Notes: generated by a model not told the origin, from the letters alone. Shown: positions 47,995 through 57,431, numbered from the stretch's first letter. The stretch is DNA of 64,000 nt from Clostridiales bacterium (GCA_015056315.1 SVGN01000003.1:1-64000), one strand, 5' to 3'. Made by a program: numbers and translations.

Positions 47995-49251
47995 ATGAAC
48001 AACCCCGTCATCCATCCCGCACAGTGGCTCATGCCCGCCCCCGGCACCAATCTGAACGCCTGGGCCTGCGTGGCCTGCGACCAGTACACCTCCCAGCCTG
48101 CCTACTGGCAGCAGGCGGATCTGCTGGTGGGCAGCCAGCCCTCCACGCTCCGGTTCATCCTGCCGGAGTGCTACCTGAGCGAATCCGCCCAGCGCATTCC
48201 CCAGATCCAGCAGGCAATGCACAATGCCATCGCTACCGGCGCGGTGGAGCCCACCCCCTGGCAGGGCTTCATCCTTACCGAGCGCACCACCCAGACCGGC
48301 GCGCGCCTTGGCCTGGTGGCGGTGATCGACCTGGAGTGCTACGACTACCAGAAGGGCTCCCGCAGCCTGGTTCGCGCCACCGAGGAGACCATCGTCGCCC
48401 GCATCCCGCCCCGGGTACAGGTGCGTAAGGACGCCCTGCTGGAGACCAGCCACGTGCTCATGCTGCTGGACGACCCCATGCACAGCGTGGTGGAGCCCCT
48501 GCATGAGAAGCGGGCCGAGCTGGAGAAGCTCTACGATTTTGACCTGATGCTGGGCGGCGGCCACCTGACCGGCTACGCCGTGAAGGATCCTGCCGACATC
48601 CAGGCCGTATACGCTGCGCTGGATCAGCTGCACGCACGGCTGGATCCCGCCAACCCGCTGCTGTTCGCCGTGGGCGACGGCAACCACTCCCTGGCCACCG
48701 CCAAGGCCATCTGGGAGAGCATCAAGCCCACCCTTACCTACGAGGAGACCGCCAGCCATCCCGCCCGCTTTGCCATGGTGGAGGTGGAGAACATCCACGA
48801 CGATGCGCTGGTCTTTGAGCCCATCCACCGCGTGCTCTTCGGCTACGACGGCGATGACCTGCTGGACGAGATCACCGCCTTCACTGCCCGCAAGGGCGCA
48901 TCCATCGCTGCGGATGAATATGCCCAGGAGATCACCGTGGTGTTCGAGGGCAAGGAGGTGGAGCTGAGCATCAGCGGCTCCCCCTACACCATGGCCGTGG
49001 GCACCCTGCAGGCCTTCCTGGACGAGTGGATGCAGAACCACCCGGAGACGAAGCTGGACTACATCCACGGTGAGGATGCGGTGCAGGAGCTGGTCAAGGG
49101 CGAAGGGGCCATCGGCTTCCTGCTGCCTGCGCCCGACAAGAGCGACCTGTTCACCACCGTGATCCGGGAGGGCGCTATGCCCCGCAAGAGCTTCTCCATG
49201 GGCGAGGCGCATGAGAAGCGGTACTATATGGAGTGCCGCCGGTTGAAGTGA
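47995..49251 (+). CDS. DUF1015 family protein
   Basis: 418 aa. Central FAVGDGNHSLATAKAIWE is the DUF1015 hallmark; the N-terminus (HPAQWLMPAPGTNLNAWACV) and C-terminal LLPAPDKSDLFTTVIREGAM also fit. Conserved in anaerobes, often beside serine biosynthesis genes, enzymatic role unknown. CAAGGAGG precedes the ATG; 39 bp after the giant protein, so possibly co-transcribed. A terminator follows. Confidence 0.85.
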   Translation: MNNPVIHPAQWLMPAPGTNLNAWACVACDQYTSQPAYWQQADLLVGSQPSTLRFILPECYLSESAQRIPQIQQAMHNAIATGAVEPTPWQGFILTERTTQTGARLGLVAVIDLECYDYQKGSRSLVRATEETIVARIPPRVQVRKDALLETSHVLMLLDDPMHSVVEPLHEKRAELEKLYDFDLMLGGGHLTGYAVKDPADIQAVYAALDQLHARLDPANPLLFAVGDGNHSLATAKAIWESIKPTLTYEETASHPARFAMVEVENIHDDALVFEPIHRVLFGYDGDDLLDEITAFTARKGASIAADEYAQEITVVFEGKEVELSISGSPYTMAVGTLQAFLDEWMQNHPETKLDYIHGEDAVQELVKGEGAIGFLLPAPDKSDLFTTVIREGAMPRKSFSMGEAHEKRYYMECRRLK

Positions 49252-49264
49252 GAATGGTATAAAA

Positions 49265-49298
49265 TGAAGGCTGCCGCTGGGAGTGCGGCAGCCTTTTT
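49265..49298 (+). terminator. Terminator
   Basis: AAGGCTGCCGC / GCGGCAGCCTT stem (49267-49295) with TTTTT. Confidence 0.88.
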
Positions 49299-49384
49299 AT
49301 GTGAGGGAAAGGTTGGTGTTGGGGGGCTGAGATGGTGGGAGCTGCTGTTCTCACGCGGAGAGCAGCGCATTGCCACGGGCGGCA

Positions 49385-49760
49385 GCCAACTCCCGAGGCT
49401 CCCTTGCCAAAGGGAGCTGTCGGCGTAGCCGACTGAGGGATTCGACTCCCAACCGCAGTTGCTTCCCACCGCCACGGCGGGGTGTTCTGTCCCGGGTTGG
49501 CCATTAACGCAGCGTACAATCCTTCCGTCTGCCCTAAAGGGCAGCCACCTCCCTTTGCACAAGGGAGGCTGTGCGGGTGGCGCTTACCATTGGGGGCTGT
49601 TGCCCCGGCTTGGGTGTAGTGATTCCTGCCGGGGGGTGGGTTTTCTCGGCACCCTCAGCCCCTTCGGGGCAGCTCCCTCTGAAGAGGGAGCCTTGGGGGG
49701 CGGGGCTTCGGCGGGAGCTCCCTTTGCGCAATGGAGCCTTTTTTTCGAGAGACGGGAGCC
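49385..49760. repeat. Cluster of dispersed palindromic repeats
   Basis: Holds several units of the CTCCCTCTGAAGAGGGAG family: GGCTCCCTTGCCAAAGGGAG (49398), CTCCCTTTGCACAAGGGAGG (49551), and CTCCCTCTGAAGAGGGAGCC (49673). No gene in the 519-bp gap. Confidence 0.75.
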
Positions 49761-49770
49761 TTGGGGGGGC

Positions 49771-51846
49771 TTACCCCACGATCAGCTTTGCGGCATCCAC
49801 AGTAAGGCCCTGGGCTTCTGCGGCGGCTTTGCCATCCGCCGTGCGGACGCGGATCTCCCGCAGGCCATCCGCCAGGACGGGGGCCGCCACGGTGCCGTCA
49901 TCGTTATAGATGGCGTAGGCGGCATCGCCGTCCAGCCAGCCCAGAAGGGTCAGGGTATCGAAATCAACGGCCTCCACCCATTCGCCGCCGCGGCTCAGGG
50001 GCACGATGCAGCCCTTGCGGATGAACAGGGGCATCTCGTTCAGATCCAGGTCGATCCAGTGGCGGCCTTTTTCCATGGGGATGAGACAGTAATCCTCCGC
50101 CGAGCGGAAGCGCACCAGCAGCATATCCTCCGGCAGGTACACATTGCGGCCCCGGGCGTTCTGCTCATACACCGGGGCGATCATGCAGCCCTCGCCCAGC
50201 ATCAGCTGATCCTCGATGCGCAGAGCGGCGGCATCCTCCGGGTAATCGAAGGCCAGAGGGCGGAACATGCTGCCGCCGGTGAGGGCGTTCTTCATGAACT
50301 CGCTGTACAGGTAGGGCAGCAGCGCATAGCGCACGGTGAGGATGTTCTTCATATCCTCCTGCATGCCGAAGCGGTAGATCTCCTGGTCGCGGGTGTGCAG
50401 TGCGGAATGGTTGCGCATCAGCGGGGTGAACACGCCCAGCTGCAGCCAGCGCAGGAGCAGATCCTCGGTGGTGTTGCCGGAGAAGCCGCCCAGATCCGCA
50501 CCGGTGTAGAGGAAGCCGCACATGTTGAGGGAGGGCAGCATCTTCAGGTTCATCAGGATGTGGCTCCACCAGGAGGTGTTATCGCCCTGCCACACGCCGC
50601 CCCAGCGGTGGGCACCCACATAGGAGGCGCGGGAGAAGATCAGGTGGCGCTTGTCCGGGTCGTAGCTGCGCAGGCCCTCATGCGCCGCACGGGTCATAAA
50701 GCCGCCGTACAGGTTGTGCACCCGGTCGTGGCGCACCTGCTGCCCCGCATACTTGTGGTAGAAGCTGGCGTAATCCCTGCGGTTGTTCTGCATGCCCATG
50801 AGCACATCCTTCAAATGGAAGAAGGCATCCAGGCCCAGGTTCATATCCAGCAGCTTGGTAAGCTCCTGCCGGGCTTCGGCGATGCCGCGCTCGGAGTAGA
50901 ACAGCGCGGGCTCGTTCATATCGTTCCAGAAGCCCTCGATGCCCTGCTCCATCAGGCCGTGGTACTTCTTGCCGAACCACTCCCGCACCTCGGGCCGGAA
51001 GAAATCCGGAAAATAGCTGCGGCCCGGCCATACAGCGCCCACGAAGGGGGTACCGTCCTCGCAGGTACAGAAGTAGCCGTTTCGGAGGCCCTCGTCGCAC
51101 ACGTCGTAGCCCTCCTGCTGCTTTACGCCCGCATCGATGATGGGGATGAGCCGGATGTGCTCCTGCTTCATATCGGCCGAGAGCTGCCTGAGGTCGGGGA
51201 AGGCCTCCTTGTTCCAGGAGAAATCCTTGTAATCCACCATGTAGTCGATATCCATACACACGCCGTCCAGCGGGATGTGGCGGCTGCGGTGCTCGTTTAC
51301 GATGGTACGCACCTCGCCGTCCGCCGCATAGCCCCAGCGGGACTGGATGTAGCCGAAGGCCCACTTGGGCGGCAGATAGCACTGCCCGATGGCCTGACGG
51401 AAGCTGCGCACGATGGCGTTGAGGCTGTCCTCCTCGATCAGGTACAGGCGCAGATCGCCGTTCACGCTGGTGATGGCGGCGGTATCGGCACCGGTGTAGC
51501 CCAGGTCGAAGATCACCTCGCCGGGGTCGTCGAAGAACACGCCGAAGGGCTTGCCCTCGCCGCTGAAGATGAGCAGGTTGTGGGAAGCGTAGAGGGATTG
51601 CTTATCCTCATGGTGGGAGAACTCGTCGCTGTTCCAGCTGCGGTAGATGTGGCCCCGCTTGTTGATGCCGCGCACCGTCTCGCCCAGGCCGTAGATCAGC
51701 TCCTCCCGGCCCAGGGGATAGGTGAAGGTAAGCCCGTTTTCGGTCTTGGCAACGGTAAAGAAGGGCAGCGTCTCCCCACAGAGGGGGATCTCCTGTACCA
51801 GTGCATCGGTGGGCAGCGGGGTGCCGTAGTCGAATCTGCGGATCAT
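49771..51846 (-). CDS. Glycoside hydrolase family 31
   Basis: 691 aa. The nucleophile motif GFWNDMNEPALF and acid/base GDNTSW mark family GH31 (alpha-glucosidase, alpha-xylosidase and relatives). The N-terminal beta-sandwich (EELIYGLGETVRGINKRGH), the catalytic barrel start (PPKWAFGYIQSRWGY) and the C-terminal barrel segments are present. No signal peptide, so intracellular. Substrate not determined. Promoter-like TTCGCA-17-TACAAT lies upstream, overlapping a GAAAACGTTTGT motif. Confidence 0.93.
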   Translation of the reverse strand: MIRRFDYGTPLPTDALVQEIPLCGETLPFFTVAKTENGLTFTYPLGREELIYGLGETVRGINKRGHIYRSWNSDEFSHHEDKQSLYASHNLLIFSGEGKPFGVFFDDPGEVIFDLGYTGADTAAITSVNGDLRLYLIEEDSLNAIVRSFRQAIGQCYLPPKWAFGYIQSRWGYAADGEVRTIVNEHRSRHIPLDGVCMDIDYMVDYKDFSWNKEAFPDLRQLSADMKQEHIRLIPIIDAGVKQQEGYDVCDEGLRNGYFCTCEDGTPFVGAVWPGRSYFPDFFRPEVREWFGKKYHGLMEQGIEGFWNDMNEPALFYSERGIAEARQELTKLLDMNLGLDAFFHLKDVLMGMQNNRRDYASFYHKYAGQQVRHDRVHNLYGGFMTRAAHEGLRSYDPDKRHLIFSRASYVGAHRWGGVWQGDNTSWWSHILMNLKMLPSLNMCGFLYTGADLGGFSGNTTEDLLLRWLQLGVFTPLMRNHSALHTRDQEIYRFGMQEDMKNILTVRYALLPYLYSEFMKNALTGGSMFRPLAFDYPEDAAALRIEDQLMLGEGCMIAPVYEQNARGRNVYLPEDMLLVRFRSAEDYCLIPMEKGRHWIDLDLNEMPLFIRKGCIVPLSRGGEWVEAVDFDTLTLLGWLDGDAAYAIYNDDGTVAAPVLADGLREIRVRTADGKAAAEAQGLTVDAAKLIVG

Positions 51847-51917
51847 ATGCCTGTTTCACGCCTTTCTTGATGGTTGGGTGGATGGGTAAATTTGTTTTGC
51901 CACAAGGGTTTTCTTGC

Positions 51918-51956
51918 ATTGTATTCGGGTTTGTATGATTTGCGAAAACGTTTGTC
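51918..51956 (-). promoter_or_regulatory. Promoter and LacI/CcpA-like operator for GH31 gene
   Basis: Minus strand TACAAT (51923-51918) with TTCGCA 17 bp upstream. GCGAAAACGTTTGTC (51942-51956) overlaps the -35 and has the AAACGTTT core of LacI-family operators. The match to the full cre consensus is partial. Confidence 0.45.
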
Positions 51957-52059
51957 CTGTGCCTATTATACACCTTTGTGCGGGAAAAACAAGAGGCTGG
52001 GAAGAAGTGCCGCTGCCAAAACGTTGTTTTGCCGGAAAGGGCAGCCTGCCCTGCCGGTA

Positions 52060-52088
52060 TTGACAGCCACCGGGAAACACGTTAGCAT
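52060..52088 (+). promoter_or_regulatory. Promoter for threonine-aldolase-like gene
   Basis: TTGACA (52060-52065), 17-bp spacer, TAGCAT (52083-52088). Confidence 0.7.
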
Positions 52089-52196
52089 ATCCTTGGAGGG
52101 CTGCGGCCACAGGCCCACCCAACAGCTTTTGCAGTCTGCCGGGGCATAAGCCGGGCAGCGGTATACCATTCTATGTAAAGAAAGAGGGTTTTTCCC

Positions 52197-53234
52197 ATGA
52201 TCCATTTTGAATGCGACTATGCCTGCGGCGCACACCCCGCCGTGCTGAAGGCACTGGTGGAGAGCAACAGCGAGCAGCACTGCGGCTACAGCGAGGATGA
52301 GCGCTGCGATATCGCCCGGGCCATCATCCGGGAGCAGTGCGCCTGCCCGGAGGCCGCCGTGCATTTTGTGGTGGGCGGCACCCAGGCCAACCTGCTGGTG
52401 GTGGAGGCCGGGCTGCGCTCCTTCGAGGGCGTGCTCTGCGCCGATACCGGGCACATCAACGTACACGAGACCGGCGCTGTGGAGGCCACCGGCCACAAGG
52501 TGCTGCCCCTGCCCTCCCGGGATGGCAAGATCGCTGCCCATCAGGTGCGGGAGGCGGTGCTGCTGCACCGGGAGGATCCCTCCTTTGAGCACATCGTGCG
52601 CCCGGCCATGGTGTATATCAGCCACCCCACGGAGATCGGCACCCTGTACACCCGGCAGGAGCTGACCGACCTTTCCGAGACCTGCCATGAGCTGGGCCTG
52701 ACCCTCTTTGTGGACGGTGCCCGCCTGGGCTACGGCCTGGCTGCCGACCCCACGGTGGATCTGCCCTTCCTGAGCCGGGTCTGCGATGCCTTCACCATCG
52801 GCGGCACCAAGTGCGGCCTGCTCTTTGGCGAGGCCATCGTGATCCCGGGCGAGGCATACCGGGATTGCTTCCGCTACCGCATCAAGCAGCGGGGCGCCAT
52901 GCTGGCCAAGGGCCGCCTTCTGGGCGTGCAGTTCGAGGCGCTTATGAAGGACGGCCTCTACGTGGAGGCCTCCCGCACCGCCAACGACCAGGCCCAGCGC
53001 ATCAAGCGGGCGTTCGTGGAGAAGGGCTTCCCCCTCTTGTGCGATACGCAGGCCAACCAGATCTTCCTTGTGCTGCCCAACAGCGCGGTGGAGGCCCTGC
53101 AAGAGAAGTATGTGATCACCTACTGGGGCAAGGTGGATGAGGGCCACGCCGCGGTGCGGCTGGTCACCTCCGTGTGCACCCCGGAGGCGGATGTGCAGGC
53201 CCTGCTGGGCCACATCGCCGCCCTGCCCGCCTGA
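52197..53234 (+). CDS. Threonine aldolase/beta-eliminating lyase family, PLP enzyme
   Basis: 345 aa, fold type I PLP enzyme. IGGTKCG places the Schiff-base lysine at K205; FVDGARLGYGL carries the Asp and Arg of the cofactor site; FVVGGTQANLL and HINVHETGAVE are early active-site loops. Members cleave L-threonine or L-allo-threonine to glycine and acetaldehyde. AAGAGGG precedes the start. Likely monocistronic. Confidence 0.9.
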   Translation: MIHFECDYACGAHPAVLKALVESNSEQHCGYSEDERCDIARAIIREQCACPEAAVHFVVGGTQANLLVVEAGLRSFEGVLCADTGHINVHETGAVEATGHKVLPLPSRDGKIAAHQVREAVLLHREDPSFEHIVRPAMVYISHPTEIGTLYTRQELTDLSETCHELGLTLFVDGARLGYGLAADPTVDLPFLSRVCDAFTIGGTKCGLLFGEAIVIPGEAYRDCFRYRIKQRGAMLAKGRLLGVQFEALMKDGLYVEASRTANDQAQRIKRAFVEKGFPLLCDTQANQIFLVLPNSAVEALQEKYVITYWGKVDEGHAAVRLVTSVCTPEADVQALLGHIAALPA

Positions 53235-53384
53235 GGCAGCGGCGCTTCCACGGCCTCAATGCAGGTTTGTTACAAAAAGACACAACCGGTTGTGGGTGGC
53301 AAAACCTTGCCCACAACCTGTGCTTTCCGTTTTCCGGGCGGATGCGGGCGCATCGGTTTTCTTGCAAAAACCAAACAAAAAGTA

Positions 53385-53413
53385 TTGACAATGTAACAAA
53401 ACTGTAATATCAT
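53385..53413 (+). promoter_or_regulatory. Promoter for secreted SH3 protein
   Basis: TTGACA (53385-53390), 17-bp spacer, TATCAT (53408-53413). Confidence 0.75.
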
Positions 53414-53486
53414 AACCATGATAGAGTAGGTTACGGTATGCAGGTATACCCTGCGTATCTTTTCAAAAATTTCGGAGGTCTGCGGC

Positions 53487-56084
53487 ATGGATAACAGGAA
53501 CCATCAATACAAAGCATCCGGTCTCGTGCGCCGGATCATTGCGCTGGCGCTGGCGCTGTGCCTGTGCGCCGGGCTCATTCCCGCTGCAAGCGGTGCCAGC
53601 AGCGTTGGCGATTCGCCCGCCAAGCTGACCCGTTCGGCTAAGAAATACTTTGTGCAGGTTCCTGCCGCAGGTGCGGTGTTCTTTACCGGCAACACCTACG
53701 GTACCGGCACCCAGATCACCGTGGCCGCAGGCTCGGTGTGCCAGCTGGTGACCGATAACTTCTACACCGCAGGCAAAACCAACTACTACGGCGTGTACTA
53801 CAACAGCAAGCAGTACCAGGTGCGCGTGGCAGATGTTACCCTGCTCACCGATGCGGAGCTTACCTCCTACATCGAGAACAGCATCTGGAAGGCGGGCACC
53901 TACCCCACCCTCAAGAAGAGCCTGGAGCTGGTGGGCGATGTGCGCGTGTATGCGCTGCAGCTGGCCCTTCAGAAGCTGGGCTACTATTCCGGCAATCTGG
54001 ACGGCGACTACGGCCAGAAGACCGATGATGCGGTCTACAATTTCCAGAAGGCCAACAAGCTCTCCCGCGACGGCGATGCAGGCCCCATCACCCAGACGGC
54101 GCTGTATGCGCTGATCACCGGCACCTCCGGCGGCGGCTCCTCCGGCGGTTCTTCCTCCGGCGGCAACGAGGGCGGCAACGGCGGCTCCGGCATCGTTACC
54201 GGCAACACCGGCACGCTGAAGACCCGTGTATCCGTCAACCTGCGCGAGGAGGCCACCACCGAGTCTCCCCGCCTGGCCATCGTGCCCATCAACACCACCC
54301 TTACCTACTTCGACACCTCCGTAAGCGACAACATCACCTGGTTCAAGGTGGTCTACGGCGAGCTGACCGGCTGGCTCATGGGCACCTATGTGAACGCCAC
54401 CGGCCAGGGCTCCGAGGGCAGTGGCAGCGGCAGCACCCCCTCCGTGCTGGGCACCCTGACCACCATCGATGAGGTAAACCTGCGCAAGACCGCCAGCAAG
54501 AGCGCCGTGCGTCTGGGCGTTGTGCCCAAGGGCATCAAGCTGGATTATTCCGATAAGACCACCGTGGGCAGCGTTACCTGGTACAAGGTATCCTACGGCG
54601 GCGAGACCGGCTGGATCATGGGTACGTACACCAACCTGAACGCTGGCAGCACCAACGAAGGCTCCACCGAAAACAACACCGTTACCGGCAAGCTGACCAT
54701 TACCAAGGCCGGTACCGTTGTGCGCCTCACCCCCGGCGGCAAACGCTCCGGTACCCTGCTGGGCAAGGGCAGCGTGGTGGATATGCTGGGCAGTCCCGTC
54801 ACCAGCGGCAGCTACACCTGGTACAAGGTAAAGCTGACCAGCGGCCTCATCGGCTATGTGCGCAGCGACTGCGCCACCACCTCCTCCACCACCGGCGGCA
54901 ACGGCCCCGTTACCAGCAAGAAGTTCATCTGCCTGCCCACCGCCACCGATATGGTGCCCACCATCGGCGTGGATGAAGGCCGTGTGAACGTGCCCGCAGG
55001 CACCGTGCTCATGATGGTGGCCACCACCACCACCACCCTGAACGGCGTGGAGTACTGCCGCCTCTACTACAAGGGCGCGCCCTACTACGCCAAGTATTCT
55101 CAGGTCTCCTCCGGCATTATGGACGATACCTCCCTGGCCGCCCATGTGCTGGGCCTGTGGAACCAGCCCCTCAACGACAAGTTCTACGACGACAACACCC
55201 TCGTGGGCGATGTGCGCGTCTACGCCATGCAGGTGGCCCTGAATGTGCTGGGCTACTACACCGGCGACCTGGACGGCACCTACGGCAGCGCCAGCAAGGC
55301 CGCCGTAAGCAACTTCCAGCGTTACCAGCAGGGCCTTGAGGTGGACGGCGTTATGGGCGCCAAGACCTGGCCCGTGCTTACCGCCAAGGCCAAGCTGGTC
55401 TCCAACGGCTCCACCACCTACGACCCCGACCACACCACCGGCAACGGCAGCGCTGTGGAGCCGGAGTTCGGCACCGTATACAAGGTGGTAAAGGCCAAGT
55501 GGAACTACGACGACAACGGCGGCGAGCTCTTCCCCAAGAGCACCACCGCACAGGTGATGGATGTGGAGACCGGCAAGGTGTTCACCATCTACCGCTGGTC
55601 CGGCGGCAACCACGCCGACTGTGTGCCCCTGAGCACCAACGATACCCGCATCATGTGCCAGATCGCCGGTGCCAAGTACCAGGATAAGTCGCCCTCCTCT
55701 TCTCAGCTGAAGCTGATCAAGAACGACATCAAGAACGATAACAAGACCTACTGCTGGCCCGACTACAACGGCACACTGGGCGGCACCGACATCGGCGCCA
55801 AGTGGGACCGCCGCGCGGCCTGGCTGAATGTGAACGGCACCGTATACTGCGTAAGTATCTACGGCTACCCCCACGGCTGGATGGATATCCAGAACGGCGT
55901 GCTCAGAGAAAGCGCCTTCACCAAGCGTCATTTCGAGAAGAAGAACAACTTCTACGGCATGATCTGTGTGCACTTCGTTGGCAGTAAGACCCACGGTGGC
56001 GCATCCATCAACTCCGAGCACCAGGCAGCTATCGACAAGGCTTACACCGAAGCCAAGAAGCGCTGGGGCACGCTGGTGGAGTAA
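53487..56084 (+). CDS. Secreted peptidoglycan-binding/SH3 multidomain protein
   Basis: 865 aa. Signal peptide (IIALALALCLCAGLIPAASG); peptidoglycan-binding domain 1 near 150-210 (LQLALQKLGYYSGNLDGDYG); SH3-like modules near 245, 330 and 410 (VNLREEATTESPRLAIVP, VNLRKTASKSAVRLGVVP); second PG-binding domain near 575-632; C-terminal ~200-aa domain with GMICVHFVGSKTHGG, whose Cys and His are likely catalytic or metal-binding. Cell-wall associated, perhaps a hydrolase or L,D-transpeptidase-like enzyme; the last domain is not firmly assigned. CGGAGG precedes the ATG. Confidence 0.82.
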   Translation: MDNRNHQYKASGLVRRIIALALALCLCAGLIPAASGASSVGDSPAKLTRSAKKYFVQVPAAGAVFFTGNTYGTGTQITVAAGSVCQLVTDNFYTAGKTNYYGVYYNSKQYQVRVADVTLLTDAELTSYIENSIWKAGTYPTLKKSLELVGDVRVYALQLALQKLGYYSGNLDGDYGQKTDDAVYNFQKANKLSRDGDAGPITQTALYALITGTSGGGSSGGSSSGGNEGGNGGSGIVTGNTGTLKTRVSVNLREEATTESPRLAIVPINTTLTYFDTSVSDNITWFKVVYGELTGWLMGTYVNATGQGSEGSGSGSTPSVLGTLTTIDEVNLRKTASKSAVRLGVVPKGIKLDYSDKTTVGSVTWYKVSYGGETGWIMGTYTNLNAGSTNEGSTENNTVTGKLTITKAGTVVRLTPGGKRSGTLLGKGSVVDMLGSPVTSGSYTWYKVKLTSGLIGYVRSDCATTSSTTGGNGPVTSKKFICLPTATDMVPTIGVDEGRVNVPAGTVLMMVATTTTTLNGVEYCRLYYKGAPYYAKYSQVSSGIMDDTSLAAHVLGLWNQPLNDKFYDDNTLVGDVRVYAMQVALNVLGYYTGDLDGTYGSASKAAVSNFQRYQQGLEVDGVMGAKTWPVLTAKAKLVSNGSTTYDPDHTTGNGSAVEPEFGTVYKVVKAKWNYDDNGGELFPKSTTAQVMDVETGKVFTIYRWSGGNHADCVPLSTNDTRIMCQIAGAKYQDKSPSSSQLKLIKNDIKNDNKTYCWPDYNGTLGGTDIGAKWDRRAAWLNVNGTVYCVSIYGYPHGWMDIQNGVLRESAFTKRHFEKKNNFYGMICVHFVGSKTHGGASINSEHQAAIDKAYTEAKKRWGTLVE

Positions 56085-56124
56085 AAGGCTGATCCCCGAT
56101 GCGGGATCGAAAAAACGATCGTTT

Positions 56125-56164
56125 TGGCAGAGCTGCTGCATTCGTGCGGCGGCTCTGCTTTTTG
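56125..56164 (+). terminator. Terminator
   Basis: GCAGAGCTGCTGCA / TGCGGCGGCTCTGC stem with TTTTT, 40 bp after the stop. Confidence 0.8.
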
Positions 56165-56169
56165 GGTTG

Positions 56170-56355
56170 GGGGCACCCTCAGTCGGCTACGCCGACAGCT
56201 CCCTCTTCAGAGGGAGCCGGTGGAGGGGGGGCTGCGCTGACAACTTTCTCTGTAGATGGAGCCTGGGTGGGAGGTGAGCTGCGCCGACGGTTTTCTCTGT
56301 AGAAGGAGCCGGTGGAGGAGGGCTGCGCTGACGGTTTTCTCTGTAGAGGGCGGGA
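56170..56355. repeat. Dispersed palindromic repeats at left edge of Rhs array
   Basis: CACCCTCAGTCGGCTACGCC, then CTCCCTCTTCAGAGGGAG and three variants of a TTTTCTCTGTAGA unit. Part of this (GGAGCCGGTGGAGG) is duplicated with the array unit near 56843. Confidence 0.75.
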
Positions 56356-56370
56356 GCAGGGCGACGTGGT

Positions 56371-56500
56371 GGCATTGATTGACAGCGCAGGGAGCTGGAT
56401 GGTAGAATACAGATACGATATATGTATAAAACCGTTCAGCAGACCCGGCAGTATGGCAATACACCGGGCTTGTCCGAGCGTAACAGCAACAAGGAGGCGG
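56371..56500 (+). pseudogene. Rhs core C-terminal stub, unit 1
   Basis: Encodes VALIDSAGSWMVEYRYDICI, a worn copy of the Rhs repeat ending (expected LIDSAGTxVVxYxYDAWGK), continuing KPFSRPGSMA. No upstream Rhs gene. The stub runs into the ribosome site of the next immunity-like gene; no toxin is left between them. Confidence 0.65.
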
Positions 56501-56504
56501 CATT

Positions 56505-56831
56505 ATGTGCTTTGTGTCTACGTACCGGTGCATGAAAAAAGAGTTTGCGTTTTTGACAAAGGAATATGATTTCAAGATCACTATGAAGTGCAAAGGCGGT
56601 TTCACCACCGATATCAAGTACACCAATCCCAACATCTGCATAAAGATCTCTGAATACCAAAGAAAGGTCAACCCACTCATCATCTTTGTATATCCGCCGG
56701 ATTCTTGGGGCGATGACGCGATTCAATACAGTGAAGAGTTTGATCAAAGCTCCAAAAAGAAAAGAGTAAGAATCCGTGCTGCCGCCGAATGGTTGCGCAA
56801 GGCTATCGAAGATCATACGATCCCCATTTGA
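56505..56831 (+). CDS. Immunity-like protein, copy 1
   Basis: 108 aa: MCFVSTYRCMKKEFAFLTKE, beta-rich core (YTNPNICIKISEYQRKVNPL), C-terminal helix (AAEWLRKAIEDHTIPI). AAGGAGG is 7 nt from ATG 56505. Follows an Rhs stub, so an immunity protein kept after its toxin was lost is the likely reading. About 85% identical to the copy at 57042 by eye. Confidence 0.7.
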   Translation: MCFVSTYRCMKKEFAFLTKEYDFKITMKCKGGFTTDIKYTNPNICIKISEYQRKVNPLIIFVYPPDSWGDDAIQYSEEFDQSSKKKRVRIRAAAEWLRKAIEDHTIPI

Positions 56832-57041
56832 TCCGAGTAGAGGGAGCCGGTGGAGGGGGGCTACGCTGCGGTTTTCTCTGTAGAGGGCGGGAGCAGGGCG
56901 TCGTGGTGGCATTGATTGACAGCGCAGGGAGCTGGGTGGTAGAATACAGATACGATATATGTATAAAACCGTTCAGCAGACCCGGCAGTATGGCAATACA
57001 CCGGGCTTGCCCGAGCGTAACAGCAACAAGGAGGCGGCATT

Positions 57042-57368
57042 ATGTGCTTTGTGTCTACGTACCAGTGCATGAAAAAAGAGTTTGCGTTTTTGAAAAAGGA
57101 ATATGATTTCAAGATCACTAAAAAATGCAGAGGCGGTTACACCACCCATATTGAGTACACCAATCCCAATACCTGCATAAAGATCTCTGAATACCAAAGA
57201 AAGGTCAACCCACTCATCATCTTTGTATATCCGCCGGATTCCGTGGGCGATGACATAATTCAATACAGTGAAGAGTTTGATCAAAGCTCCAATAAGACCA
57301 AAGTACAGGTTCGCAATGCCGCCGAATGGTTGCGCAAGGCTATCGAAGATCATACGATCCCCATTTGA
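57042..57368 (+). CDS. Immunity-like protein, copy 2
   Basis: 108 aa, same frame and length as the copy at 56505, with the same ribosome site. Differences cluster in the middle (KCRGGYTTHIEYTNPNTC versus KCKGGFTTDIKYTNPNIC) and near the C-terminus. Preceded by its own Rhs stub at 56908. Diverged duplicates may confer immunity to different variants of one toxin; inference. Confidence 0.7.
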   Translation: MCFVSTYQCMKKEFAFLKKEYDFKITKKCRGGYTTHIEYTNPNTCIKISEYQRKVNPLIIFVYPPDSVGDDIIQYSEEFDQSSNKTKVQVRNAAEWLRKAIEDHTIPI

Positions 57369-57398
57369 TCCGATTGTAGATCATTGTTAAAGCACTCC

Positions 57399-57431
57399 GG
57401 GCCGGGGCTTCTGCGGAAGCCCCGGCCTTTT
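57399..57431 (+). terminator. Rhs-array terminator, copy 1
   Basis: GGGCCGGGGCTTC / GAAGCCCCGGCC perfect stem, loop TGCG, then TTTT. Same unit at 58303, 59341, 60952 and 62386. Confidence 0.88.

Larger units (their letters stand above)
56371..57374 (+). repeat. 537-bp tandem duplication (two Rhs stub + immunity units)
   Basis: The block starting GGCATTGATTGACAGCGCAG at 56371 recurs at 56908, 537 bp later, including the immunity gene (56505 and 57042) with scattered amino acid changes. Confidence 0.85.

Noticed and set aside
51942-51956. Full CcpA cre site upstream of GH31
   Set aside because: Only the AAACGTTT core fits; TG/CA ends of the cre consensus are missing, so it is kept only as a low-confidence LacI-type operator.
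53463-56141. 892-codon minus-strand frame
   Set aside because: Antisense to the secreted SH3/PG-binding gene; Gly/Ala/His-rich shadow.
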